A stretch of DNA of 64,000 nt from the NCBI GenBank assembly GCA_900291925.1, contig UWYS01000029.1, positions 248,001-312,000 of the forward strand, read 5' to 3'. The stretch comes from Thecaphora thlaspeos. Its lineage: Eukaryota; Basidiomycota; Ustilaginomycetes; Urocystidales; Glomosporiaceae. How positions within the stretch are numbered: position 1 is the stretch's first letter; each line of letters starts with the position of its first letter. The position numbers were made by a program, and so were the translations under genes. The notes under the pieces were generated by a model, which saw only the letters and a list, made by a program, of their open reading frames with translations, was not told the DNA's origin and did no database searches. Positions 1 through 8,152 of this stretch are shown in pieces.

Positions 1-1635
1 ACCAACCAGTTCCGCACCATGGACGTGCGCTCCAACACGTTCTGCGCCGGCGGCGCCACGCTCGGCGACGGGCGCATGCTTGTCACGGGCGGCAACAAGG
101 CCGTCACGGCCAACGGCGCGACCGCCAAGTCCGGGCAGGGCTTCGGCGCGTACAACGGCGGCAAGGCGCTGCGCTTTCTCTCACCGTGCAACGACCAGAG
201 CTGCCAGTGGCAGGATCAGGCGAGCATGCAGCTCAACAAGGAGAGGTGGTACCCGACGGTCGAGCCGCTCAAGGACGGCCACGCCATGATCCTCGGCGGC
301 ATGCGCGACGGCGGCTTCGTCCCCTCCAAGGGGAGCAACGAGCCCACGTACGAGTTCTACCCGCCCAAGAACAACGGCCAGGCCAGGTACATGGGCATCC
401 TCGACAGGACGGTCCCCATGTCGCTCTACCCGCTCACCTACCTCATGTCGAGCGGCGAGGTGTTTGTCCAGGCTGGCCGACAGGCCATCCTCTGGAACTA
501 CCGGAACCAGTCCGAGAAGCGCCTCGCCAACATCCCCGGTGGCCCGCGCGTCTACCCTGCCAGCGCCGGCAGCGCTCTTCTCCCCTTGCGACCGAGCAAC
601 AACTACAAGGAGACGATCCTCATCTGCGGCGGCATGGCGCTGGGCCAGAACGCCAACTGGGGCAACGAAGGTGGTCCGGCGGTCATGGTCTCGCAGCGCC
701 CCGCGTCCAACTCGTGCGAGCAGATCAGCCCGCTCGCTGGCGGCGACTGGGAGTCGGTCGACGATCTTCCCGAGGCGCGGTCGATGGGCCAGTTCATTCA
801 GCTCCCCGACGGCACGCTGTGGTTCGGCAACGGCGTCAAGACGGGCGTCGCCGGCTACACGGACAACAAGTACCAGGTCGGCCAGCCCGTCGGCAACTCG
901 TACGGCGACAACCCGTCCTACAGGCCGCTCGTCTACAACCCGAACGCGTCGCGCGGCAACCGCTGGCGTCAAGTGGGCAGGGCCAACGTCGGGCGCCTCT
1001 ACCACTCGACGGCGACCCTGCTGCCGGACTCTTCCATCCTCGTCGCCGGCTCCAACCCGAACCCGGACTACACGAAATCCCAGAAGTGGTCGACCGAGTA
1101 CCGCGTGGAGCGCTGGTACCCGGAGTTCTACGACAGGGCGCGACCCTCGAACAAGGACCTCCCCTCGTCGTTCAGCTACGGCGGTACCGGGTTCACCATC
1201 ACGCTCGACTCGGCCGCCGCTGCGGCCAAGGCCAAGGTTGTCGTGGTGCGCACGGGTTTCTCGACGCACGCCATGAACATGGGCCAGCGTATGATTGAGC
1301 TCAGGTCGGTCGCGCAGGGCAACAAGCTGTTCGTCGCGCAGATGCCGTCCAATGCCAACCTGTTTGCGCCCGGCTCGGCACTTGCATTCGTCGTCGTCGA
1401 TGGCGTGCCGTCGCAGGGTAAGGTTGTTATAATCGGCAACGGCAGGATCGGAAAGCAGCCCGTAGCAGCCGAGACGGCGCTGCCCAACGTTAAGAGGGAC
1501 GGTGATCTCGACGAGGAGGCAGAGGAGGAGGTGGAGCCTGAGGTCGAGCACGCGATCAGCGAGCGCGACCTCACTGTTCACCGCAGGGGCTCGGCTCACA
1601 CGCGTATCAACAAGGCCGTCGCAGACCGTCTCTAA
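1..1635 (+). CDS. Glyoxal oxidase (copper radical oxidase), 5' truncated by window edge
   Basis: Extracellular copper radical oxidase that oxidises aldehydes such as glyoxal and methylglyoxal to acids while making H2O2. The frame is open from base 1 (T-N-Q-F-R-T before the first Met at base 19), so the true start, any signal peptide and N-terminal domains lie outside the window. Numbering from the Met at 19, all active-site residues of the galactose/glyoxal oxidase family are visible: C9 (SNTFCAGG) and Y78 (RWYPT) for the Tyr-Cys cofactor, Y328-H329 (GRLYHST), and H417 (GFSTHAMN). Their spacing closely matches that known for Phanerochaete glyoxal oxidase. The middle is Kelch-like beta-propeller sequence (repeated ILGG, LICGG, LVAG) and the C-terminus is the Ig-like DUF1929 domain. 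The tail is acidic (E-rich) with no GPI or membrane segment. A homologue, Glo1, is needed for filamentous growth and virulence in Ustilago maydis; the same role here is inference. Confidence 0.93.
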   Translation, partial: TNQFRTMDVRSNTFCAGGATLGDGRMLVTGGNKAVTANGATAKSGQGFGAYNGGKALRFLSPCNDQSCQWQDQASMQLNKERWYPTVEPLKDGHAMILGGMRDGGFVPSKGSNEPTYEFYPPKNNGQARYMGILDRTVPMSLYPLTYLMSSGEVFVQAGRQAILWNYRNQSEKRLANIPGGPRVYPASAGSALLPLRPSNNYKETILICGGMALGQNANWGNEGGPAVMVSQRPASNSCEQISPLAGGDWESVDDLPEARSMGQFIQLPDGTLWFGNGVKTGVAGYTDNKYQVGQPVGNSYGDNPSYRPLVYNPNASRGNRWRQVGRANVGRLYHSTATLLPDSSILVAGSNPNPDYTKSQKWSTEYRVERWYPEFYDRARPSNKDLPSSFSYGGTGFTITLDSAAAAAKAKVVVVRTGFSTHAMNMGQRMIELRSVAQGNKLFVAQMPSNANLFAPGSALAFVVVDGVPSQGKVVIIGNGRIGKQPVAAETALPNVKRDGDLDEEAEEEVEPEVEHAISERDLTVHRRGSAHTRINKAVADRL

Positions 1636-2155
1636 ATGCCGCCCGGCCCCGTCTCTGCTGCTACTCTGGATCACTACAACGGCGACAGCACTATCTATAT
1701 ATCTTGGATCGCCCTCCATGTCTCCTTTCCTCTCTAGTTTAGCATCCGGAACAGGGGCCTCATGTCTTTTCTCGTAATCTGTCTTCTTTCACGTTCCGTC
1801 GTCTCGTCGTTTCTGTAAAGCATCTCGGGCCCCCGCAGCCTAGGCGGGACGAGGCTCTTGAGCGTGCTCGTCTCTTATTTGTTCGTCGTTGTCGTCGTCT
1901 TGGTCGCCATCGTCCTAACTTCTTCCCTTGTTGGGCTGTATATTCAGAAACCGATCTCCCAACTGGCCTGCGTGTGTGTTCTCGTTGCCTGACACTAGCA
2001 CGGTGATAGCAGTCGGACGCCACATACGACAACACAAGACAGGCACGACGGGCCGCTGTCGAAGCCAAGGTTGACGGGTGTTTTTGGTAGGACGTGGTGC
2101 GAAGGTACACGGGTGGCCACTCCCGGCTAGCTTTGCATGCTGTGGCGAGACATGT
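1636..2155. other. Convergent 3' intergenic region
   Basis: This 520-bp gap lies between the stop codons of the glyoxal oxidase (plus) and the TTC1-like gene (minus), so it should hold both 3' UTRs. It has T-rich and CGTCGT-rich stretches on the plus strand. Short ORFs here have no recognisable domain. Confidence 0.5.
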
Positions 2156-2944
2156 TCACCTGACAAAGTTCATGCTGTAGCCACCCCCCTCTGCCTTGAC
2201 AAACTTGAAATTGTCTGTACTGAGGCCAAAGGTGCCCAAGAGGCTATTGCCTAGTCCCTTGAACTTGTCGAGCATCTCGTCCTTTTCCTTTTGCGCCAGC
2301 TCGCTCACCCTCGCTTCGAGGATGGCTGTTGATTTCTGCAACGCAGGCCTCGAGGAGGGTGGTAGGTCGGGTAGTGTGAGGAGGAGCTTCTGATCTTCGA
2401 GTGCGGAGGAGAGGGAGCTTAGCGTGTCGATGTGAATGTTGGCTGTGGAGCGACGGTGGAGCGCCTTGATGTGGTGCGGTGAAGAGGAGAGGGCCGAGGT
2501 GGCACAGCAGACGGCGTCTGAGTATTGGGAGAGCTTGAGGTAGCTGGCAGAGAGGTTCGAGTAGAGCGCTGTGCGGAGCGAGGTGACTTCGCCCGGCTCT
2601 GTCGTGGTCGCAGGCTGGTTGAAGCTTGTGCGCTCCACTGCGCTTGGAGAGTCTGTGTCGACCGAGGCTTCGTCGTGCTTGCTCTGCGTCTGCGTCGTAG
2701 TCTCGGTCGTCGCTGCTGACTCGTCGTCATCGTCATCGTGGAGCTGAGTGTCGTCTTGTGAGGCCAGGATGGGCCTCGGTGGAAGAAGGGCGAGCGCATC
2801 GAGGTAGCCGGCTACCGCATCGTCGTACCTGGCCGCCTGGAAGTGAGCGTTGGCGAGCGTCTTGAGCTGTTGCGCCTGGGTGAGGGCGTCTGACAGCGCG
2901 TCTGCGGGCGGAGTAGAGGAGGGTGAAGTGGAGGCTTGTGACAT
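2156..2944 (-). CDS. TTC1-like tetratricopeptide repeat protein
   Basis: Single-exon gene of 262 codons. The ATG at 2944 (MSQASTSPS) is chosen because the frame upstream is low-complexity Pro/Ser sequence inside the shared promoter. A TPR repeat starts near residue 25 (LKTLANAHFQAARYDDAVAG) and another near residue 120 (LYSNLSASYLKLSQYSDAV), separated by an acidic, Thr-rich spacer. The C-terminus (FKGLGNSLLGTFGLSTDNF, ending YSMNFVR) is the diagnostic tail of the TTC1 family, whose members have LGN..L..FGLSTENF..SYSINF. TTC1 is a cytosolic co-chaperone adaptor that binds Hsp70/Hsp90; the substrate here is unknown. It is divergent from the Vms1-like gene across 445 bp. Family assignment is from the tail motif and TPR order, and is fairly secure. 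Confidence 0.85.
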   Translation of the reverse strand: MSQASTSPSSTPPADALSDALTQAQQLKTLANAHFQAARYDDAVAGYLDALALLPPRPILASQDDTQLHDDDDDESAATTETTTQTQSKHDEASVDTDSPSAVERTSFNQPATTTEPGEVTSLRTALYSNLSASYLKLSQYSDAVCCATSALSSSPHHIKALHRRSTANIHIDTLSSLSSALEDQKLLLTLPDLPPSSRPALQKSTAILEARVSELAQKEKDEMLDKFKGLGNSLLGTFGLSTDNFKFVKAEGGGYSMNFVR

Positions 2945-3389
2945 GGAAGCGTATGAGGAGGTGTGGGCGTGTTCGAGAGGGGAAAGGGGGGGGGGATTGA
3001 TGGAAGGGAGGGTTGGTGGAAGGGAGGAAGGAAGGTCGAAAAGGACAGACGCCGACAAAAGACGCCGACGCTGAGGCGCGCCATGTGGAGGCGCCTCCCA
3101 CACAGTCTCGGCTCCGCGGCGCGCGCCCGCTGTTGCAGCTCAGCGTCAGCGTCAGCGCCCACGCCAGCTCAGTCGCTTCTTCGTCTTCCTCGTCCTTCTT
3201 CTCTTCTCTCATCCTCCACCATCGGCCTCCGGTCCCATTTTCAAACAGCGCTGCATCTACCACCGCAGCAGCGGCTCCGCTATCACCACCTCCACCATAG
3301 CTGCCACACGCACAGCGTTCAGCGAGCTACTTGGCGCCCGCACACGCCTCCACACCACCTCCTCACCTCTCTTCCCCACCATCCACACA
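2945..3389. promoter_or_regulatory. Divergent promoter, TTC1-like / Vms1-like
   Basis: This 445-bp interval separates two start codons facing away from each other, so both promoters and 5' UTRs must fit in it. The part next to the TTC1-like gene is purine-rich on the plus strand (runs of G and GGAAGG) and the part next to the Vms1-like gene is pyrimidine-rich, as expected for two 5' UTRs. No TATA box is evident. Confidence 0.6.
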
Positions 3390-6260
3390 ATGTCTGCAGC
3401 GCCACAGCAGCATCCACAGGCGCTCCTCCCACCAGTCACACCTCCGCAGCCAGGCTCGCGCAGCGCTCCGTCCGCCAAGCACCCTTTCCTCACCCGGCCC
3501 CTCTACGTCTACGACCTTCCACCCAGCCTCCCAGAGTCCCTCAGGCTCCGCTCCATCGATGCCATCGATCCCGCCTCCCTCTACACCGCACACGAGCACG
3601 TACCAGCAGGCGGAGCAGCAGCAGCAGCCAACACCTCCGCCTCCCCAAACGATGCCGCCTCAAAGGTTACAATGACAGACACGCAAAGTCCTTCCACCAG
3701 AGCCAACAAGGTGCCGCCTTGCACCCTGTGCCCATCGTGCCACCCCTTTGCCTCCATCTCTGCCCAGAGGGCCCACTTTCGCTCCGACTGGCATCGATAC
3801 AACGTTCAGCTCAACCAACGCGCCTCTCAGCTCCTAGACGCCCCGACGTTCGACAAGCTCTGCGAAGACGTCGACACCGCCGGCAAGACCGATACCGACG
3901 ACGAGGCGGCCAGGAGTGGCGCCAAGCCACGTGCCGACACCCTCACCAACCTCCTGCAGAGGCTCACCCTGGGAGGCAGCGGAGGTGGCAGGCGAAGCGC
4001 CGATCGCCTCAACGACGGCGACGACGATGACGCCGAGTTTGGCGACGACCGCTCGGCACGCTCCGCTGTCACCGCCAGGTCGCCCCTGCTCTGGTTCACC
4101 TCGCGCGACGACGCCGATGCACAGGCACGCATGCAACAGACTCAGCTAGGCATCTACCGCGGCATCTTCCCGGATCCTGGGACGGCGTTGGCGCCTTCGA
4201 TCGATCCGACGCTTGGCGCCGCCGAGTGGTACCGCGCCTGCCTCTCGTCGATGCAGGCGGGACGTCTCAGCCGGAAGGGCGCCAAGAACGGCAGCGGCTG
4301 GACGGGCAAGCGGCTCAAGGTGCAAGGAGCGCAGGAGGCCGCCAAGGGTGTCATGATGACGGTGCTCGACGGCGAGGGCTACCTGCCCGGCCTCAAGCTG
4401 GAGAGCGGCAGAGACAGCAGCGACTCGGACGACGATGCCTCCTCGGACTTGGACGACGTCGATTCCGACTACGAGGGAGACGGCGTCGGCAGCAGTGTCG
4501 CCCCCACCGCCTCGTCGGTCGTCTCGCGTTCACCGACAGAGAGCAGCGATCCACCGCTGCGGCTCTGGACGGTGCTGCTGATGGGCGGAGGCCACTTTGC
4601 GGCCGCCGTCATCGCGCTCAACCCGCACATCACCACGGTCAAGGGGCGGAAGGGAAGCGGACCGCGCGAGGAGCGCTCCATCCTCCTGCTGGCGCACAAG
4701 ACGTTCCACCGCTACACGACGCGAAGGAAGCAGGGAGGCGGACAGGCGGCCCAGGACGCTACGGGCCGCTTCGCCAAGTCGGCCGGTGCCCAGCTGCGTC
4801 GCTACAATGAGGTCGCGCTCGGCGACGACATCCGCACCCTGCTCGACCTGCCTGGCTGGCGCGAGCTGATCGAGCGCAGCGAGCGCATCTGGATCCGCGC
4901 CGGTGCGCGCGCCGCCAAGGGGACGCTGTGGAAGTGGGAGAGCAGCAAAATCGCACGTCGCTCGCCTCTCGACGGCGCCAAGGAGGACGGACGGCTCGAC
5001 TCGCTGCCATTCCCGACGCGGAGACCGACGATCGGCGAGACGGTGCGGTGCTTCTTTGAGCTGACGCGCGTCAAGATCGAGCGCAAGACGGAAGAGGAGC
5101 TCGAGGCGATCGACCAGGCGTACCGCGACAGCCTGTCGGCGCGATCGCGCAAAGAGGCCGAGGCGAGGCAGAAGGAGAAGCAGGCAAAGGAACGCATCGC
5201 CGAGCAAGAGGCCAAGAAGAGGGAACGCGAGGCCGCCCTGCCCAAGCTGAGCGACGAGGAGAAGGCGCGCAGGTCCAAGCTGGAGCGAATGGTCGAGATG
5301 GTGCGAAAGGGACGGCTTGAGACGCTCGTCAACTTCCTCAACAAGAACGAGACCGACCTCCTACGACCGGCCGGCTCGGCGACGTCGGCAGCGACGATGC
5401 TCGACGATGCGGACGACGCGGCGGAGGCGGCGAGGAAACGCATCGACGCCAGGCTTCCGGACTGGTGGCTGTACGAACAGATCGGCGGAAGCGAAGGCGG
5501 AAGCAAGGGCGCGGCGGATACCAAGCTGGTACCCTGCACGTTGCTGCAACTGGCCGCGAAAGCCGGGTCGGAAGAGGTGGTGCACTACCTGCTCGTCGAT
5601 CGACGTGCTGACGCCACCCTCCCCGTCGACCGCGCGAGCGAGATCCGCAAACGACATCGCGACGACATCGTCATCGTCGATACACTCACCACCGACGCTG
5701 CAGCGACCGTGACCGCGACCGCGGCAGAGGCAGAGGCAGAAGAGGAACGACCACCGCATCGAACAGCCTACGACCTGGCGTCTAACAAGGAGACACGCAA
5801 CGTCTTTCGCAAACTGATGGCTGAGCAAGCGGATCGATGCAACTGGGGCGGCATGACGTTGGGAGGCGCACGCGTTCCCAGCGCCCTAACGGCCGAGATG
5901 AAAGAAACGCAAGCGACCAAAAGCAAAGATCGCCGTGCGGCTTTACGGGAAAAGGCAAAAGAACGCGCGGCAAAATCGGCTGCTGCTAGCAAGGAATCGT
6001 CGAGCGGTGTCAGTAGCAACAACCAAGAGGTGCAAACGACCTCGATCGAGGGAGGGCAAGCGACGACGACGGTAGAGAAGAGTTCGCATAGTACGACGAA
6101 TAGGTTGGGAGGTGCTGCGGCGGTACCGAGAGCTTTGCTGCAGAGGAGAGACCAGGAGGCTGGATTGACTCCGGAAGTGAAGGCGAGGATCGAAAGGGAG
6201 AAAAGAGCTAGAGCGGCAGAGGAGAGGTTGAAGAAGCTTGCAGAATCCGCAAAGAAGTAG
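3390..6260 (+). CDS. VMS1: Vms1/ANKZF1-type peptidyl-tRNA hydrolase of ribosome quality control
   Basis: Intronless, 956 aa. In yeast and humans this family cleaves nascent chains from tRNA on stalled 60S subunits and recruits Cdc48/p97, also at mitochondria. Domains in order: a C2H2 zinc finger (C114, C117, H129, H135); the VLRF1 release-factor-like domain at about residues 390-570, beginning LWTVLLMGGGHFAAAV, with the catalytic-loop glutamine in Q448-GGG-Q452; a charged coiled coil about 575-640; ankyrin-like sequence about 710-745 (LLQLAAKAGSEEVVHYLLV); another basic coiled coil; and a C-terminal p97-binding VIM. The VIM fits the consensus R-x5-A-A-x2-R exactly (REKRARAAEER, about residues 936-946). 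Ser/Asp-rich disordered linkers flank the VLRF1 domain. The start is the first ATG after the shared promoter and precedes the conserved LYVYDLP segment. Confidence 0.93.
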   Translation: MSAAPQQHPQALLPPVTPPQPGSRSAPSAKHPFLTRPLYVYDLPPSLPESLRLRSIDAIDPASLYTAHEHVPAGGAAAAANTSASPNDAASKVTMTDTQSPSTRANKVPPCTLCPSCHPFASISAQRAHFRSDWHRYNVQLNQRASQLLDAPTFDKLCEDVDTAGKTDTDDEAARSGAKPRADTLTNLLQRLTLGGSGGGRRSADRLNDGDDDDAEFGDDRSARSAVTARSPLLWFTSRDDADAQARMQQTQLGIYRGIFPDPGTALAPSIDPTLGAAEWYRACLSSMQAGRLSRKGAKNGSGWTGKRLKVQGAQEAAKGVMMTVLDGEGYLPGLKLESGRDSSDSDDDASSDLDDVDSDYEGDGVGSSVAPTASSVVSRSPTESSDPPLRLWTVLLMGGGHFAAAVIALNPHITTVKGRKGSGPREERSILLLAHKTFHRYTTRRKQGGGQAAQDATGRFAKSAGAQLRRYNEVALGDDIRTLLDLPGWRELIERSERIWIRAGARAAKGTLWKWESSKIARRSPLDGAKEDGRLDSLPFPTRRPTIGETVRCFFELTRVKIERKTEEELEAIDQAYRDSLSARSRKEAEARQKEKQAKERIAEQEAKKREREAALPKLSDEEKARRSKLERMVEMVRKGRLETLVNFLNKNETDLLRPAGSATSAATMLDDADDAAEAARKRIDARLPDWWLYEQIGGSEGGSKGAADTKLVPCTLLQLAAKAGSEEVVHYLLVDRRADATLPVDRASEIRKRHRDDIVIVDTLTTDAAATVTATAAEAEAEEERPPHRTAYDLASNKETRNVFRKLMAEQADRCNWGGMTLGGARVPSALTAEMKETQATKSKDRRAALREKAKERAAKSAAASKESSSGVSSNNQEVQTTSIEGGQATTTVEKSSHSTTNRLGGAAAVPRALLQRRDQEAGLTPEVKARIEREKRARAAEERLKKLAESAKK

Positions 6261-6856
6261 TTAAGCATAGGCTTGCACGTGTAGTTCGATGGTAGAGTCG
6301 CGCAGACATACCGGCAATTCTATCTGCACTAGGATGAAAGAGCGAACACAAGCGCAAGGTCCTCACGAAAGGACGAAAGAAGGATAGTGTGAGATGGAGA
6401 GAGATTGTTCGTGTCTGTCTCGTCGCAGTCGAGGGGATCGAAAGAGAGGGACAAGAGCAGAGGGATACATGGCTAGCGAACTGACAAGACAAGGAACGGG
6501 TAAAAGGGAGAGATCGAGGGGAGCGCAATCGTCCGAAGGCCCGTCGTCTCTGCACCGGTCACCCAACCTCGGTTTCCCCCATGGTAAGAGGTCTAAGTCT
6601 GGGGAGGACAAAGGACGAGCGAGCGGGATCGGTGGCGATAGAAGCGACATCGACGGACTAGAAATACAAGCAAGGGCAGGAAGCCCCCCCAAAAAAAAAC
6701 AACAAACTACGGCAACAGGTAGACCGAGCAAAGGTGGGGAAAGGGGCCGGGGAAGGGTGGAAAGGGCGAAGTTGAGGCGCCGGAGAAGGGAAGGAAGAGG
6801 TGAACAAGGCAAGAATCGAGTCGAGGGCGGATGCGAGGAACGCAGCGACGCCTCAT
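6261..6856. other. Convergent 3' intergenic region
   Basis: This 596-bp gap separates the 3' ends of the Vms1-like gene (plus) and the GPI-type surface protein gene (minus). It is purine-rich on the plus strand, with a 9-base A run near 6692. The 158-codon plus-strand reading frame here is all Arg/Gly/Lys and looks like a by-product of that composition. No RNA gene is seen. Confidence 0.5.
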
Positions 6857-7683
6857 TTAGAACCTCATGATGAGGTACGGCATCACAAAGACGGTCGTGA
6901 GCGTCGCGATGACGATGGCGTACGACGTGCTGGTCAACGCCCCGCCTCTCGTCGTCGCTGCATCGACACCGACGTACGATTTACCGGTCGACGTAGACTT
7001 TGCGAGCATGGTAGAGGTGGAGCAGACCATGGTGGAGGACGTGTAGGTCGTAGCGGGACAGATGACCTTGAAAGTGGTCGTAGCGGTGTTGGGACGAGGG
7101 GTGGTGTTCGAGTTGTCGCCTACGTAGACGGTAGTGGTGTCGCACGTGTTGTCGTTGCATCGCTTGTCGTTGTACTGCATACCGGCGTACGACGTAGTGT
7201 AGCCCCACGATCCACCCGATTGGCTACCGGCAGAGGCAGGAGTGTAGAACGAGTAGGATGTCGTAGAGGGCGAGGCGCACGTGGCGGGCGTCAAAGTCTG
7301 GTAGATGGTCGAAGGCGTACACATCATCTGGACCGTCATCGTCACCGTGTCCGTCACAGTTGTGGGGACGCAGTAGGACGTGCTGCTGCTGTGTTTCGAC
7401 GGCGGCGGAGTGGAGACGGGTGTAGGGTGGGCAGAGTAGTACGAGCTAGAGGCAGAGGCCATACCTCTGGTGTCGGTGGCGTGGTACATGGTACTGCTCT
7501 TCTTGGTGTGGATCACAATGGTAGACGTGCACGGCTTGCCGTCCGTCACCGTGGTGACGTAGGTCGTGGTACATTCACAGCCGTACTCGGTCTTGGTAGA
7601 GGTGACCGTCTTGCCTCCGTTGTCGATCGTCATGGTAGTCATGGTGGTGAGAGGAGGTGTCGTCATGGTAGCTGAGCTGCTGC

Positions 7684-7733
<50 letters not shown>

Positions 7734-8152
7734 ATCGACGTAGACGTGGTGGAAGTGGTGCTTCCACCGGTAGGAGCGGTCGTACCGCCGCCGGTTCCTG
7801 GGATGGTGATCAACGTCGTAATACCGCCGATGATGGAAGTCAGCACGCTAGCGCCTTCGCCGAGGAGAGAGGTGAGCGTGTCGGCGCCATTGCCCAGGAT
7901 CGAGATGAGCGTATCAGCACCGCTACCGAGCACAGACGTGAGCGGATCGGCCAGGTCGCTGTCGTCCATCCATCCGAGGGAATACGCGTCGTCATCGACA
8001 CGGTCAGAGAATACAGCCTTAACCACTCACCGAAGTGGCTCAGTTTTCGAGGTAACTCACCCAAGCTGTCGAGGCTCCATGTTCTCAAACTCGATCACAC
8101 GGCCAGACGTGAGGCTCGCTGCCACCAGCAGCGCCGAAAGCTGCACCTTCAT
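6857..8152 (-). CDS. Ser/Thr-rich secreted protein with GPI-anchor signal
   Basis: Two exons on the minus strand, 8152-8061 and 7958-6857, with a 102-bp intron (GTGAGT donor, GACAG acceptor). The acceptor was chosen because it is the only nearby AG that restores the long frame. The N-terminus (MKVQLSALLVAASLTSG) is a signal peptide. Next come three imperfect 11-residue repeats built on LGxGADTLxS, then a poly-Ser tract from a CAG/CTG repeat, then long Thr/Ser-rich sequence with scattered cysteines. The C-terminus ends in a hydrophobic stretch (YAIVIATLTTVFVMPYLIM) after small residues, as in a GPI attachment signal. It is probably a heavily O-mannosylated cell-wall or plasma-membrane surface protein. 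No enzymatic domain is recognisable. Confidence 0.8.
7671..7733. repeat. CTG/CAG trinucleotide repeat (coding, poly-Ser)
   Basis: About 20 near-perfect CTG units (plus strand) with one TTG-TTG interruption lie inside the surface-protein gene. Read on the minus strand in frame they are AGC/AAC codons giving poly-Ser with Asn. Such tracts commonly vary in length between strains. Confidence 0.9.

Noticed and set aside
181..1719. 512-codon minus-strand open frame opposite the glyoxal oxidase
   Set aside because: Shadow frame produced by GC-rich codons; Arg/Val/Asp-rich with no domain, while the plus strand has complete catalytic motifs.
8018..8060. 43-bp intron in the GPI-type surface protein gene
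   Set aside because: Its acceptor puts exon 2 in the wrong frame; only the acceptor at 7959 (102-bp intron) keeps the long frame.
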